From Mycobacterium sp. OAS707 (GTDB lineage Bacteria > Actinomycetota > Actinomycetes > Mycobacteriales > Mycobacteriaceae): a stretch of 64,000 bases of DNA. The position numbers were made by a program, and so were the translations under genes. Below the pieces are notes generated by a model. It did not search any database. It was not told where the DNA came from and was given only the letters and a program-made list of their open reading frames with translations. Location of the stretch: positions 1 through 64,000 of the forward strand of contig NZ_JADBDS010000006.1 in assembly GCF_014873705.1 (NCBI RefSeq), in the 5' to 3' direction. This document shows positions 10,102 to 18,050 of the stretch, piece by piece (within the stretch, counting starts at the first letter, position 1; every line of letters starts with the position of its first letter).

Positions 10102-10547
10102 TGCTGCGTGGCCTCCCCTTCGAGTCCTTCATCAGCGGCACCGGCCTTGATCTTCTTCATCACGGGCAGCGCGGTCGCGAGGACCAGCACCACCTGGAAG
10201 AGGGCCATTCCGAATACGACGCCAAGCCCCTGCGGTCGGAAGAGGAAGGCGATCGTCAGGCCGATCACCGTCATCACCAACAGCCGGGTGGCGGAGTTCA
10301 ACGCCATCTTGCGTTTGAGCGGGTGCGCCTCGGCGGTGATCGATTCCACCGACCGCTGCACGAGCACCGCGTTGAGCAAACCCAGTCCGAGGCCGATGCC
10401 GAAGAAGACACCGACCATGACGTGGCCGAGAAGTCCGGCGGCGAGCATCACCAGACCGGTCAGCGCGACACACACTGCAAACAGGCGCAGCGGCCTGAAA
10501 GCAACGGACGGAAACACCAACGGCGCGTCTTGCGCTGGCGTCGTCAC
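10098..10547 (-). CDS. atpI: AtpI-like protein, first gene of the ATP synthase operon
   Basis: 149-residue membrane protein with four predicted helices (about residues 20-40, 44-64, 85-105 and 112-132). It is in the position of ATP synthase protein I, which in other bacteria helps assemble the c-ring; the sequence is poorly conserved and the assignment rests mainly on position and topology. It starts with GTG at 10547 behind a good GAGGTGAA ribosome binding site. It overlaps atpB by 4 nt. From memory it corresponds to Rv1303. Confidence 0.8.
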   Translation of the reverse strand: MTTPAQDAPLVFPSVAFRPLRLFAVCVALTGLVMLAAGLLGHVMVGVFFGIGLGLGLLNAVLVQRSVESITAEAHPLKRKMALNSATRLLVMTVIGLTIAFLFRPQGLGVVFGMALFQVVLVLATALPVMKKIKAGAADEGLEGEATQQ

Positions 10548-10716
10548 TGCTTCACCTCAATCCCGCGGTCACGAGTTGCTGTCCCGATGATCCTGTGATT
10601 CGCGCCACGAGCGTATCGGAGGGCGACGGGCTCGCTGGAATCACCCACGGGGCAGCTCCCTTTGTCGGTCGTTGTTCCGTTCCAATCGGCGGCAAACCGT
10701 TGGTCTGGAGGCCGGC

Positions 10717-10751
10717 AACCCGCGAGGTTTTTTCGGGTTCTAATCGAACCC
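10717..10751. terminator. Overlapping inverted repeats between wecA and the atp operon
   Basis: Two inverted repeats share an arm: AACCCG (717-722) with CGGGTT (734-739), and GGGTTC (735-740) with GAACCC (746-751), positions given relative to 10000. They can form alternative hairpins in the wecA 3' region, about 35 nt past the wecA stop, and upstream of the atpI start. A role in ending wecA transcription or separating it from the atp operon is plausible. I found no confident -35/-10 pair for the atp operon here. Confidence 0.35.
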
Positions 10752-10784
10752 TAACACATGGTTAAGGGCAGATAAGAGGGCCTA

Positions 10785-11996
10785 CTACTTTTCGTCGTAC
10801 ATTTCCCCGACGGGGTCTTCGCGACGCCGCAGAAGCGGAATCAGGGTCACCACGATCGCGACCAGAATCGCTGCCAGCATGACGGCTCCGGTGTAGCGGG
10901 GATCGAAGAAGATCGTGCTCGCCGCGCCCAGCGCGATGATGCCGACCCACAGATAGACGAGCAGCACCACTCGCCGGTGCGAATGACCGATCTGCAGCAA
11001 CCTGTGGTGCAGATGCATCTTGTCCGGCGTCGAGAAGTGCACACCGGCGCGCGTCCGGCGGATGACAGCCAGCAGCATGTCGAGCGCGGGCACGAACATC
11101 ACCGCAACCACCAACAGGAACGGCGACAGCAGAGCGAACACGTCGCGGGCGCCGTATGCGGTCTGCGAGATCGGCCCGGCCGCGGTCGTGGACGCCGCGG
11201 CAAGCATCAGCCCGATCAGCATCGAGCCGGAGTCGCCCATGAAGATCTTCGCCGGGTGAAAGTTGTGCGGCAGGAAGCCGAGGCACGCGCCGGCCAGCAC
11301 GACCGAGATGACCGCGGGCGGGTAGAACAGGACGTCGCCGCCGTGGTCGCGCAGCAGGCCCACCGAGAAGATGCAGATCGCCGACGCGGTGATCAGCCCC
11401 AGACCCGCGGCCAACCCGTCGAGGCCGTCGACGAAGTTCATCGCGTTGACGATCGCGACGGTCAGCGCCAGCGTCAGCAGGATCGACGACACCTGGTCCA
11501 AGACGATGGTGCCGACGCCGCCGATCGGGATGTACAGCACGCTCCACGCGACGCCCATCGTGACGAGCACGCTGGCCGCGGTTATCTGGCCGGCGAACTT
11601 GGTCAACGCGTCCAGACCCCAGCGGTCGTCGATCAGCCCGATGAACATGATCAGTCCCCCGGCCACCACGACCGCGGGCATGCCGGACGAGTAGACGAAA
11701 CCGCGAGTGAGCGCCGGAAGTTGCGACGCCAACAAGACCGCTGCGACCACGCCGATGTACATCGCCAGCCCGCCCATCCGCGGGATCGGTTGCAGATGCA
11801 CGTCGCGTTCGCGTGGATAGGCGACTGCGCCCAGTCGACGTGCCAACACCCGCACCCACCCCGTCGCGAAGTAGGTGATGATCGCGGCAGTCAGCCCGAC
11901 GAGGGCGAGCTCACGCAGCGGCACACCGGCGCCGCGATCGTTGAGCGCGAGCAAGCTTTCCGCGGCATAGACCACCGTCGCACCGTACTGCTGCAC
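10785..11996 (-). CDS. wecA: Decaprenyl-phosphate GlcNAc-1-phosphate transferase (WecA/Rfe)
   Basis: Polyprenyl-phosphate sugar-1-phosphate transferase of the MraY/WecA family, starting linker-unit synthesis that attaches arabinogalactan to peptidoglycan. The 403-residue protein has about 11 membrane helices. It shows the family motifs GLIDDRWGLD, NAMNFVDGLDG, FMGDSGSMLIG and the cytoplasmic histidine motif HLHHRLLQIGHSHRR. It lies 7 nt after the Sua5 gene, as in M. tuberculosis (Rv1301-Rv1302, from memory). Confidence 0.95.
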   Translation of the reverse strand: MQQYGATVVYAAESLLALNDRGAGVPLRELALVGLTAAIITYFATGWVRVLARRLGAVAYPRERDVHLQPIPRMGGLAMYIGVVAAVLLASQLPALTRGFVYSSGMPAVVVAGGLIMFIGLIDDRWGLDALTKFAGQITAASVLVTMGVAWSVLYIPIGGVGTIVLDQVSSILLTLALTVAIVNAMNFVDGLDGLAAGLGLITASAICIFSVGLLRDHGGDVLFYPPAVISVVLAGACLGFLPHNFHPAKIFMGDSGSMLIGLMLAAASTTAAGPISQTAYGARDVFALLSPFLLVVAVMFVPALDMLLAVIRRTRAGVHFSTPDKMHLHHRLLQIGHSHRRVVLLVYLWVGIIALGAASTIFFDPRYTGAVMLAAILVAIVVTLIPLLRRREDPVGEMYDEK

Positions 11997-12003
11997 GCTG
12001 AGA

Positions 12004-12657
12004 TCAATCCGTGAGCGACTCGGGTTCCACGCCGAGCACCTTCGCGATGGCCTCGAGCGTGACGGGGCCTTGTCTCAGCACGCGTGGATGCGCGCCGGTG
12101 AGGTCGACGATCGTCGACGCTGCCTGCTCTTCGGCGACTCCACCGTCGAGATACACCTCGACGAGTTCGCCGAGTTGATCGCGCGCCTGCTTGGCGGTGA
12201 CCGCCGCGGGGCGCCCGGAGATGTTCGCACTCGACACGGCCATCGGCCCGACCTCACGCAGCAGTTCGATCGCGATGGGATGGTTCGGCATGCGCAGCAT
12301 CACCGTGCCGTGCGCATCGCCGAGATCCCACTGCAGCGACGGGGCCTGGCGCACCACCAGACTCAGCGCGCCCGGCCAGAACGCCTGAATGAGTTCGCGC
12401 GCACTGTTGGGCACCGAGTAGACCAAGCCGTCGATGGTGTGCCACGAACCGACCAGCACCGGGACCGGCATATCGCGGCCGCGTCCCTTCGCCGAGAGCA
12501 AGGCGGCGACGGCGCCGTTGTCGAAGGCGTCCGCACCGATGCCGTAGACGGTGTCGGTGGGCATGACGACGAGTCGACCGCCCTTGAGCGCGCTGATCGC
12601 CGAGGCGATGCCGGTCGCACGCTGGGCGGGGTCGCTGCAGTCGAACAGTTCGGTCAT
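12004..12657 (-). CDS. L-threonylcarbamoyladenylate synthase (TsaC/Sua5/YwlC family)
   Basis: Makes threonylcarbamoyl-AMP from threonine, bicarbonate and ATP for the t6A37 modification of ANN-decoding tRNAs. The 217-residue product carries the YrdC-fold signature: KGGRLVVMPTDTVYGIGADA near residues 26-45 is split by my numbering, followed by AKGR, the SSANISGRPA block and a C-terminal TIVDL. It lacks the long Sua5 C-terminal domain. It lies 81 nt after prmC and 7 nt before wecA. Confidence 0.94.
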   Translation of the reverse strand: MTELFDCSDPAQRATGIASAISALKGGRLVVMPTDTVYGIGADAFDNGAVAALLSAKGRGRDMPVPVLVGSWHTIDGLVYSVPNSARELIQAFWPGALSLVVRQAPSLQWDLGDAHGTVMLRMPNHPIAIELLREVGPMAVSSANISGRPAAVTAKQARDQLGELVEVYLDGGVAEEQAASTIVDLTGAHPRVLRQGPVTLEAIAKVLGVEPESLTD

Positions 12658-12738
12658 GCTCGACTCCCCGCTCGCTCCGGTCCTCGCTCGTACCTCGCTG
12701 CGATCCTCACTCGCGGTCGCCTTCGGTCGGTCACGTTG
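12658..12738 (-). repeat. GAGCGA-rich spacer between prmC and the Sua5 gene
   Basis: On the minus strand this spacer is an irregular run of GCGAGTGAGG, GCAGCGAGG, GAGCGAGG and GAGCGAGCGG units. It is the only gap of this size in an otherwise tightly packed prfA-prmC-sua5-wecA operon. Similar GAGCGA-type sequence is common between mycobacterial genes in my experience, but I cannot count copies elsewhere. No coding function is visible. Confidence 0.35.
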
Positions 12739-13575
12739 TCAGCCTCTCACGCGTCTCGCGGTGACGAACCGCGGCCGGCCGGTCAAGTCGTGTCGCGCGG
12801 TGACATCGACGAATTGGCCTGTCCGGGTGAACGCTTCGACGGTGCGGACCGAGGTGGTGTCGTCGTGTTCGACCGCGCAGACCCCGCCGTCGCGCAACAG
12901 GCGCGCTGCGTGGTCGACGATGCTGTTGATGACAGCCATGCCGTCCGGGCCGCCGAACAGTGCGTGCGCCGGATCATGTTCGGCCACTTCGGGTTCCAGG
13001 TCCGCATCGTCGGGAATGTAGGGCGGATTGGCCACGATCAGGTCCACTTGGCCGTCGAGGTCTGCGAGCAGGCCCGGCGCGGTGACGTCGGCGAGGATCA
13101 GTTCGACCGCGGTCCCGGTGGTGTTGCGTCGCGCATAGGCGAGCGCGTCGTCGGAGTCGTCGACGGCGATGACGCGGGCGTCGGGCCATGCCCTTGACAG
13201 TGCCAGCGCCAGCGCACCCGAGCCGGTGCAGAGGTCGACGACCATCGGTGAAGCCGAAAGCTGTTGCCCGGCAGCCCATTCCAGCAATGATTCCGTCTCG
13301 GGCCGTGGGATGAACACCCCGGGGCCGACATGCACCGTGACCGGTCCGAACGCCGCGGTGCCGATGAGGTGTTGCAGCGGAATTCGCTTGGCACGCTGGG
13401 CGACCAGCCCGTCGTAGCGCTCCTGAAAGTCAGGTCCGGCGTCGGTGAATGCCAGCCGGCCTCGGTCGATGCCTGCCACGTATGCAGCCAGCAGTTCGGC
13501 ATCGGTGCGGGGTGAGCCGACGCCCGCCTCGGTCAGCGCCGCCTCGGCGGCGTCGATCACCTGGCGCAGGGTCAT
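12739..13575 (-). CDS. prmC: Release factor glutamine methyltransferase (PrmC/HemK)
   Basis: N5-methylates the glutamine of the GGQ motif in peptide release factors. The 278-residue protein has an N-terminal helical domain, the SAM-binding motif VVDLCTGSGALAL (residues 112-124) and the catalytic NPPY motif at 183-186. Its substrate gene prfA lies immediately upstream with a 4-nt ATGA overlap, the usual arrangement. Confidence 0.96.
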   Translation of the reverse strand: MTLRQVIDAAEAALTEAGVGSPRTDAELLAAYVAGIDRGRLAFTDAGPDFQERYDGLVAQRAKRIPLQHLIGTAAFGPVTVHVGPGVFIPRPETESLLEWAAGQQLSASPMVVDLCTGSGALALALSRAWPDARVIAVDDSDDALAYARRNTTGTAVELILADVTAPGLLADLDGQVDLIVANPPYIPDDADLEPEVAEHDPAHALFGGPDGMAVINSIVDHAARLLRDGGVCAVEHDDTTSVRTVEAFTRTGQFVDVTARHDLTGRPRFVTARRVRG

Positions 13576-14645
13576 GCCTGTTGCAGCCTGGCTTGCTTGT
13601 CGGCGGCGGCCAGCGCGTCGAACAACGGGTCGAGGTCACCGTCGAGAACCTGATCGAGGTTGTGCGCCTTGAAGTTGATGCGGTGATCGGCGATCCGGTT
13701 CTCCGGGAAGTTGTACGTGCGGATGCGCTCGCTGCGGTCGACGGTGCGGATCTGGCTGGCGCGGTCGGCGGACGCGTCGGCCTGCGCCTGCTCCTCGGCC
13801 AGCGCCTGCAGCCGCGCGGCGAGCACCTGCATGGCGCGGGCCTTGTTCTGCAGCTGGCTGCGTTCGTTCTGGCAGGTCACGACGATGCCGGTGGGTAGGT
13901 GCGTGATGCGAACAGCAGAGTCGGTGGTGTTGACGCCCTGACCACCCTTGCCCGAGGACCGGTAGACGTCGATGCGCAGATCGGACTCGTCGATCTGAAC
14001 TTCCTCGACCTCTTCGGGTTCGGGGTAGACCAGCACGCCCGCGGCAGACGTGTGCACACGGCCCTGCGACTCGGTGACCGGTACCCGCTGCACGCGGTGC
14101 ACACCGCCTTCGAACTTCAGCCGCGACCAGACACCGTCGGCGGAATCGCCCTTGCTTCGGATCGACAGCGTCGCGTCCTTATAGCCGCCGAGGTCCGAGG
14201 TGGTCTCGTCGAGCACGGTGACGGTCCAGTTATGCCGCTCGGCATAACGGATGTACATGCGGGCGAGGTCGGCGGCGAACAACGCGGACTCCTCGCCGCC
14301 CTCCCCGGACTTCACCTCGAGCACGATGTCATCGGAGTCGTGCGGATCGCGGGGGGCCAGCAGGTCGGTCAGGTGTCGGTCCAGCTCTTCGACGGTCGAC
14401 TCGAGGCCGGGAATCTCGGCGGCGAACGATTCGTCGTCGGCGCCGAGTTCTCTGGCAGCTTCCAGGTCGCCGCGGGCGGTTTCCAGCTTGCGATAGGTCG
14501 AAACGATCGGCGAGAGCTGCGCGAAGCGCCTGCCCACTTTGCGGGCCGCCGCGGGGTCGGCGTGCAGGTTCGGATCGGAGAGCTGCTTCTCCAGGTCGGC
14601 ATGCTCGGTCAGCAACGCCTCAATTGCCGGCGCAGTGTCCGTCAT
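13572..14645 (-). CDS. prfA: Peptide chain release factor 1
   Basis: Recognises UAA and UAG stop codons and triggers peptide release. The 357-residue protein has the codon-recognition tripeptide PVT at 189-191 (RF1 class) and the catalytic GGQ at 234-236 inside SSGKGGQGVNTTDSA. A strong ribosome binding site (GAAGGAGGG) precedes the ATG. It overlaps prmC, which modifies its GGQ glutamine. Confidence 0.97.
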   Translation of the reverse strand: MTDTAPAIEALLTEHADLEKQLSDPNLHADPAAARKVGRRFAQLSPIVSTYRKLETARGDLEAARELGADDESFAAEIPGLESTVEELDRHLTDLLAPRDPHDSDDIVLEVKSGEGGEESALFAADLARMYIRYAERHNWTVTVLDETTSDLGGYKDATLSIRSKGDSADGVWSRLKFEGGVHRVQRVPVTESQGRVHTSAAGVLVYPEPEEVEEVQIDESDLRIDVYRSSGKGGQGVNTTDSAVRITHLPTGIVVTCQNERSQLQNKARAMQVLAARLQALAEEQAQADASADRASQIRTVDRSERIRTYNFPENRIADHRINFKAHNLDQVLDGDLDPLFDALAAADKQARLQQA

Positions 14646-14683
14646 GTCGCCCTCCTTCGGAGAATCCTTTCGCCAAACGCAAA

Positions 14684-14724
14684 CCGACGCCCGGCCTGCG
14701 CATGAGCGTCAGATCGGGCGTCGG
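14684..14724 (-). terminator. Intrinsic terminator after rpmE
   Basis: A perfect 10-bp stem, CCGACGCCCG (plus strand 14684-14693) pairing with CGGGCGTCGG (14715-14724), lies just past the rpmE stop codon. On the minus strand it is followed by TTTGCGTTT. It separates rpmE from the prfA-prmC-sua5-wecA genes. Confidence 0.75.
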
Positions 14725-14732
14725 AAAGGTAG

Positions 14733-14969
14733 CTATTTGTCGTCGGCCTTATCGGCAGCAGCCTTGCGCTTGCCGTAGCGCTTCTCGAAGCGGGCCACGC
14801 GGCCGCCGCTGTCGAGGATCTTCTGCTTGCCGGTGTAGAAGGGATGGCACTGCGAGCAGACCTCGACGTGGATCTGTCCGCTCTTCTTGGTGCTGCGCGT
14901 GGTGAACGTCGCGCCGCAGCCACAGTGCACCGTCGTCTCGACGTAGTCAGGGTGAATACCCGTCTTCAT
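14733..14969 (-). CDS. rpmE: 50S ribosomal protein L31, zinc-binding form
   Basis: 78-residue large-subunit protein starting MKTGIHPDYVETTVHCGCG. Four cysteines (16, 18, 38 and 41) form the zinc ribbon of the C+ type, as opposed to the zinc-independent paralogue induced on zinc starvation. The C-terminus is Lys/Arg/Ala-rich. The ATG at 14969 has an AGAGGAAA ribosome binding site and fits the family start. It lies downstream of rho, but here a TetR gene on the opposite strand intervenes. Confidence 0.97.
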   Translation of the reverse strand: MKTGIHPDYVETTVHCGCGATFTTRSTKKSGQIHVEVCSQCHPFYTGKQKILDSGGRVARFEKRYGKRKAAADKADDK

Positions 14970-15109
14970 GGTTTTCCTCTGCAATCGTGGCCCGGGTCGC
15001 CCCTCCCCGATTGGGAGGTTTTGGCGTGAACCGGAACCGAGGGGTCGGCGGTCCATTATGCCAGTTCAACCACCAGCAGCCTAAACGCCTGCCGAGCCCC
15101 TGGTATTCC

Positions 15110-15173
15110 GCGCGAACGTGGGTTACCCGCACGCTTTCGCGCCCTCAAGCGTGACGGTAACCCACGTTCGCGC
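15110..15173. repeat. Large inverted repeat between rpmE and the TetR gene
   Basis: Perfect 18-nt arms GCGCGAACGTGGGTTACC (15110-15127) and its reverse complement (15156-15173) enclose a second nested inverted repeat, ACGCTT (15131-15136) with AAGCGT (15147-15152). The whole can form one long hairpin. It lies about 140 nt upstream of the rpmE start and 61 nt upstream of the tetR start. It could be an insulating terminator, a regulator site or a mobile palindromic element; the sequence alone does not decide. Confidence 0.8.
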
Positions 15174-15195
15174 CGCAGGGGGTATTGCGCGGTGA

Positions 15196-15213
15196 ACACA
15201 TCCCGAAAAGTGT
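15196..15213. promoter_or_regulatory. Candidate TetR operator/promoter
   Basis: ACACAT and AAGTGT form an imperfect inverted repeat with a 6-nt spacer, about 22-39 nt before the GTG start of the TetR gene. It overlaps the spacer of a possible promoter (GTGAAC, 17 nt, TACGGT with the -10 at 15215-15220). TetR proteins usually bind such sites in their own promoters, so autoregulation is plausible but unproven. Confidence 0.35.
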
Positions 15214-15234
15214 CTACGGTGGCACAATGCTGAG

Positions 15235-15840
15235 GTGACGACCGCTACCGCAGCCCGCAACGTCCGCGATCGGCTGATCGACGCCGCGGAAGTCTGTCTT
15301 CGCGCGAAGGGTATCCGGGCGACGACGGTGTCCGAGGTGGCCGAGGTCGCCGGGGTTTCCCGCGGCTGGCTGTACCGGCATTTTCCCGACAAGGTGACGC
15401 TGCTCGGCGCTGCGATCGTGCGCCTCAACGACGCCTATTGGTCCGAGGCGCATGCGGTGCTGGAGCAGATCGAGGGCCTCGATCGCCAGATGGGCTTGGG
15501 CATTGCTCGCGCCCGCGGCGCCTACGACGATCCCGGCACGCTGCTGATGAAGCTGCGGATGGAAGAGCCCGAGGAGTTCGCGGCGTGTGCAGGCGCAGGC
15601 GTGCAGGGGTTGGTGCCCGACCTGGCCGACTTCTGGTCGCGCTATCTGATCGCCGCTCGCGACCGCGGTGAGATCCACGAGCGCACCGACATCGCCGAAG
15701 CATCGGAATGGATTGCGCGCGTTGTGCTTTCGCTCGCGACGGTGCCCGGCGACAAACTCGACCCCAGCGACGCCGACGCGGTGGCGGCACATATGCGCCG
15801 CTACGTCATGCCGGGCTTGCAGGCCGAGCCGGCGGTGTGA
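15235..15840 (+). CDS. TetR family transcriptional regulator
   Basis: 201-residue repressor-type protein. The N-terminal helix-turn-helix (about residues 9-55) has the family pattern ATTVSEVAEVAGVSRGWLYRHF is abbreviated here to its core VSRGWLYRHFPDK. The C-terminal ligand domain (56-201) is not diagnostic. The GTG at 15235 is chosen because no in-frame ATG lies upstream. It stands alone between rpmE and rho on the opposite strand, so its target is probably its own promoter or distant genes. It ends 7 nt before the convergent rho stop. Confidence 0.9.
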   Translation: MTTATAARNVRDRLIDAAEVCLRAKGIRATTVSEVAEVAGVSRGWLYRHFPDKVTLLGAAIVRLNDAYWSEAHAVLEQIEGLDRQMGLGIARARGAYDDPGTLLMKLRMEEPEEFAACAGAGVQGLVPDLADFWSRYLIAARDRGEIHERTDIAEASEWIARVVLSLATVPGDKLDPSDADAVAAHMRRYVMPGLQAEPAV

Positions 15841-15847
15841 CCTCGAG

Positions 15848-17758
15848 TTAGTCGGCGTCCATCGAGCCCGGCGCGGTCTTGGAGACCTGCACCAGGAACT
15901 CGTAGTTGTTCTTGGTCTTGCGCAGCTGGCTCATCAGCAGGTCGATGGCCTGATGCGGATCGAGACCTGAAAGCACGCGACGCAGCTTGTGCACGATCGC
16001 GAACTCATCCGGCGACAGCAGCAACTCGTCCTTACGGGTGCCGGACGGGTTGACGTCGACGGCCGGGAAGACCCGGCGCTCGGAGATCTTGCGGTCGAGC
16101 TTGAGCTCGGCGTTACCCGTGCCCTTGAACTCCTCGAAGATCACCGTGTCACCGGTCGAACCGGTTTCCACCATCGCGGTGGCGATGATCGTCAGCGAGC
16201 CGCCCTCTTCGATGTTGCGGGCCGCGCCGAGGAAACGCTTCGGCGGGTACAGCGCGGTCGAGTCGACACCACCGGACAGGATCCGGCCGGACGCAGGCGA
16301 CGCGTTGTTGTACGCGCGGCCGAGGCGGGTGATCGAGTCGAGCAGCACGACGACGTCCTTGCCCTGCTCCACGAGCCGCTTGGCGCGCTCGATTGCGAGC
16401 TCGGCGGCCTGGGTGTGGTCTGACGGCGGCCGGTCGAAGGTCGAGGCGATGACCTCACCCTTGACCGAGCGCTGCATGTCGGTGACCTCTTCCGGACGCT
16501 CGTCGACGAGCACCACCATCAGGTGGCATTCCGGGTTGTTCTTCGTGATCGCGTTCGCGATGTCCTGAAGGATCGTGGTCTTACCGGCCTTGGGCGGCGA
16601 CACGATCAACGCACGCTGTCCCTTGCCGACCGGCATGATCAGGTCGATCACGCGGGTGGTCAGCTTCTCGGTGGTGGTCTCCAGGCGCAGCCGCTCGTTG
16701 GGATAGAGCGGGGTGAGCTTGGTGAAGTCGGGCCGCTTCTTGGCCTCTTCGATGGGCTTGCCGTTGATGGTGTCGAGCCGAACCAGCGGGTTGAACTTCT
16801 GGCGCTGGTTGGGCTGCTCGCCGTCCTTCGGCACGCGCACGGCACCGGTCACCGCGTCGCCGCGACGCAGGCCGTTCTTGCGCACCATGTTCATCGACAC
16901 GTAGACGTCGTTCGGGCCTGCCAGGTAGCCGGACGTGCGAACGAAGGCGTAGTTGTCGAGGACGTCGAGGATGCCGGCGACGGGCTGAACGACGTCGTCC
17001 TCACGCAGTTCGGTGTCGCGGTCGCCACCGCCGCCGCCCTCACCGCCGCGCTCGCGGCGCCTGCGGTCGCGGAACCGACGGCCACGACGGCCGCCACGGC
17101 CCTCGCCGTCGTCATCGGCGTTGCCGCCGCGGTTCTGGCCGCCCTGATCGCCTTGCTGATCGCCGTCGGCCTTATCTGACTTGTCGGACTTGTCGGGCTT
17201 GGAATCCTGCTTCGGGGCCCTCTCACCCTCGGTGGCGGGCTTGTCCTGCTGCGCGGACTCCTGCTTGTTGTCGTCTTTCTTGTCGTCTTTGTCGTCGGCG
17301 CCGCCGGGTGAACCCGGGCCACGCGAGGCGCCACGACGCTCGCGGCGCGGCGGGGCCTGCTGCTCGGCGGGCTGCTCAGGCGCTGCGCTCTCGGTCGCGG
17401 TGTCGGCTGCCGCAGTGCCATTGGCCTCGCTGGCAGCTTCGGTCTTCGGGCGGCCGTTGGAATCGCCGCGACGCTCCTTGATGGCGGCGACGAGCTCGCT
17501 CTTGCGCATGCCGGACGCGCCCTCGACGCCGATCTCCTTGGCGAGCGCACGCAGTTCGGGCAGCACCATGGTCGACAGCGCCGCACGGCGGTCGCCCGAC
17601 GCGACGTCGGCGGTCGGCGCGGTTTCCGCGGTGCCGTTCGTCGCGTCCGCACCGGAGGTGTCCGGGGCGGTTGAAATGTCTGAAGTCACGGATTGGTTTT
17701 GCGGCAGCTCAGTGCTTTCGCTGCTGCCACCAGCCGTGAAGAGGTCCGTTTCTGTCAC
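15848..17758 (-). CDS. rho: Transcription termination factor Rho
   Basis: Hexameric RNA helicase for factor-dependent termination. The 636-residue protein has the C-terminal catalytic core with the primary RNA-binding domain (REDDVVQPVAGILDVLDNYAFV), Walker A PPKAGKTT, Walker B VVVLLDSITRLGRAYN and the GGVDSTALYPPKRF region. Before the core is a long actinobacterial extension: a SAP-like segment (LPELRALAKEIG) and about 170 low-complexity residues ending in a run of Arg-rich repeats (GRRGRRFRDRRRR). The GTG at 17758 follows an AAGGAAA site and starts TETDLFTAGG; an upstream in-frame ATG at 17845 lacks family support. Rho and thrB are 292 nt apart. Confidence 0.95.
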   Translation of the reverse strand: MTETDLFTAGGSSESTELPQNQSVTSDISTAPDTSGADATNGTAETAPTADVASGDRRAALSTMVLPELRALAKEIGVEGASGMRKSELVAAIKERRGDSNGRPKTEAASEANGTAAADTATESAAPEQPAEQQAPPRRERRGASRGPGSPGGADDKDDKKDDNKQESAQQDKPATEGERAPKQDSKPDKSDKSDKADGDQQGDQGGQNRGGNADDDGEGRGGRRGRRFRDRRRRERGGEGGGGGDRDTELREDDVVQPVAGILDVLDNYAFVRTSGYLAGPNDVYVSMNMVRKNGLRRGDAVTGAVRVPKDGEQPNQRQKFNPLVRLDTINGKPIEEAKKRPDFTKLTPLYPNERLRLETTTEKLTTRVIDLIMPVGKGQRALIVSPPKAGKTTILQDIANAITKNNPECHLMVVLVDERPEEVTDMQRSVKGEVIASTFDRPPSDHTQAAELAIERAKRLVEQGKDVVVLLDSITRLGRAYNNASPASGRILSGGVDSTALYPPKRFLGAARNIEEGGSLTIIATAMVETGSTGDTVIFEEFKGTGNAELKLDRKISERRVFPAVDVNPSGTRKDELLLSPDEFAIVHKLRRVLSGLDPHQAIDLLMSQLRKTKNNYEFLVQVSKTAPGSMDAD

Positions 17759-17980
17759 GGATTTCCTTTCTGATCCCCCGCTGGTCAAGCCGACGCGAGG
17801 GTCCGGGGCATTCAGCTGATGCGCTGAATGCGGAGGTCCCACCATTGCCTCTGCAACGGTGATCGCCGGGATTCGCCGGTATGCGGCGAACCGTCAGTCC
17901 ACAAGATTGAACACCTAAAAGGGAAGTGGTCGTCCTAGTGTCGGCGCAGGCAGAGACGCTGCGATTGCTGGACAGCTGCG

Positions 17981-18009
17981 AGAATAACCCGCATTGGAGC
18001 CGGAAGCAA
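17981..18009 (-). promoter_or_regulatory. Candidate rho promoter
   Basis: On the minus strand, -35 TTGCTT (18004-18009), a 17-nt spacer and -10 TATTCT (17981-17986). It would give rho a 5' leader of about 215 nt, in keeping with the long, often autoregulated leaders of bacterial rho genes. The remaining sequence between thrB and rho holds no other gene that I can see. Confidence 0.5.
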
Positions 18010-18050
18010 GAAACACGCTGATTCGCATGTGACTCGTGTGATCCGCAAAG

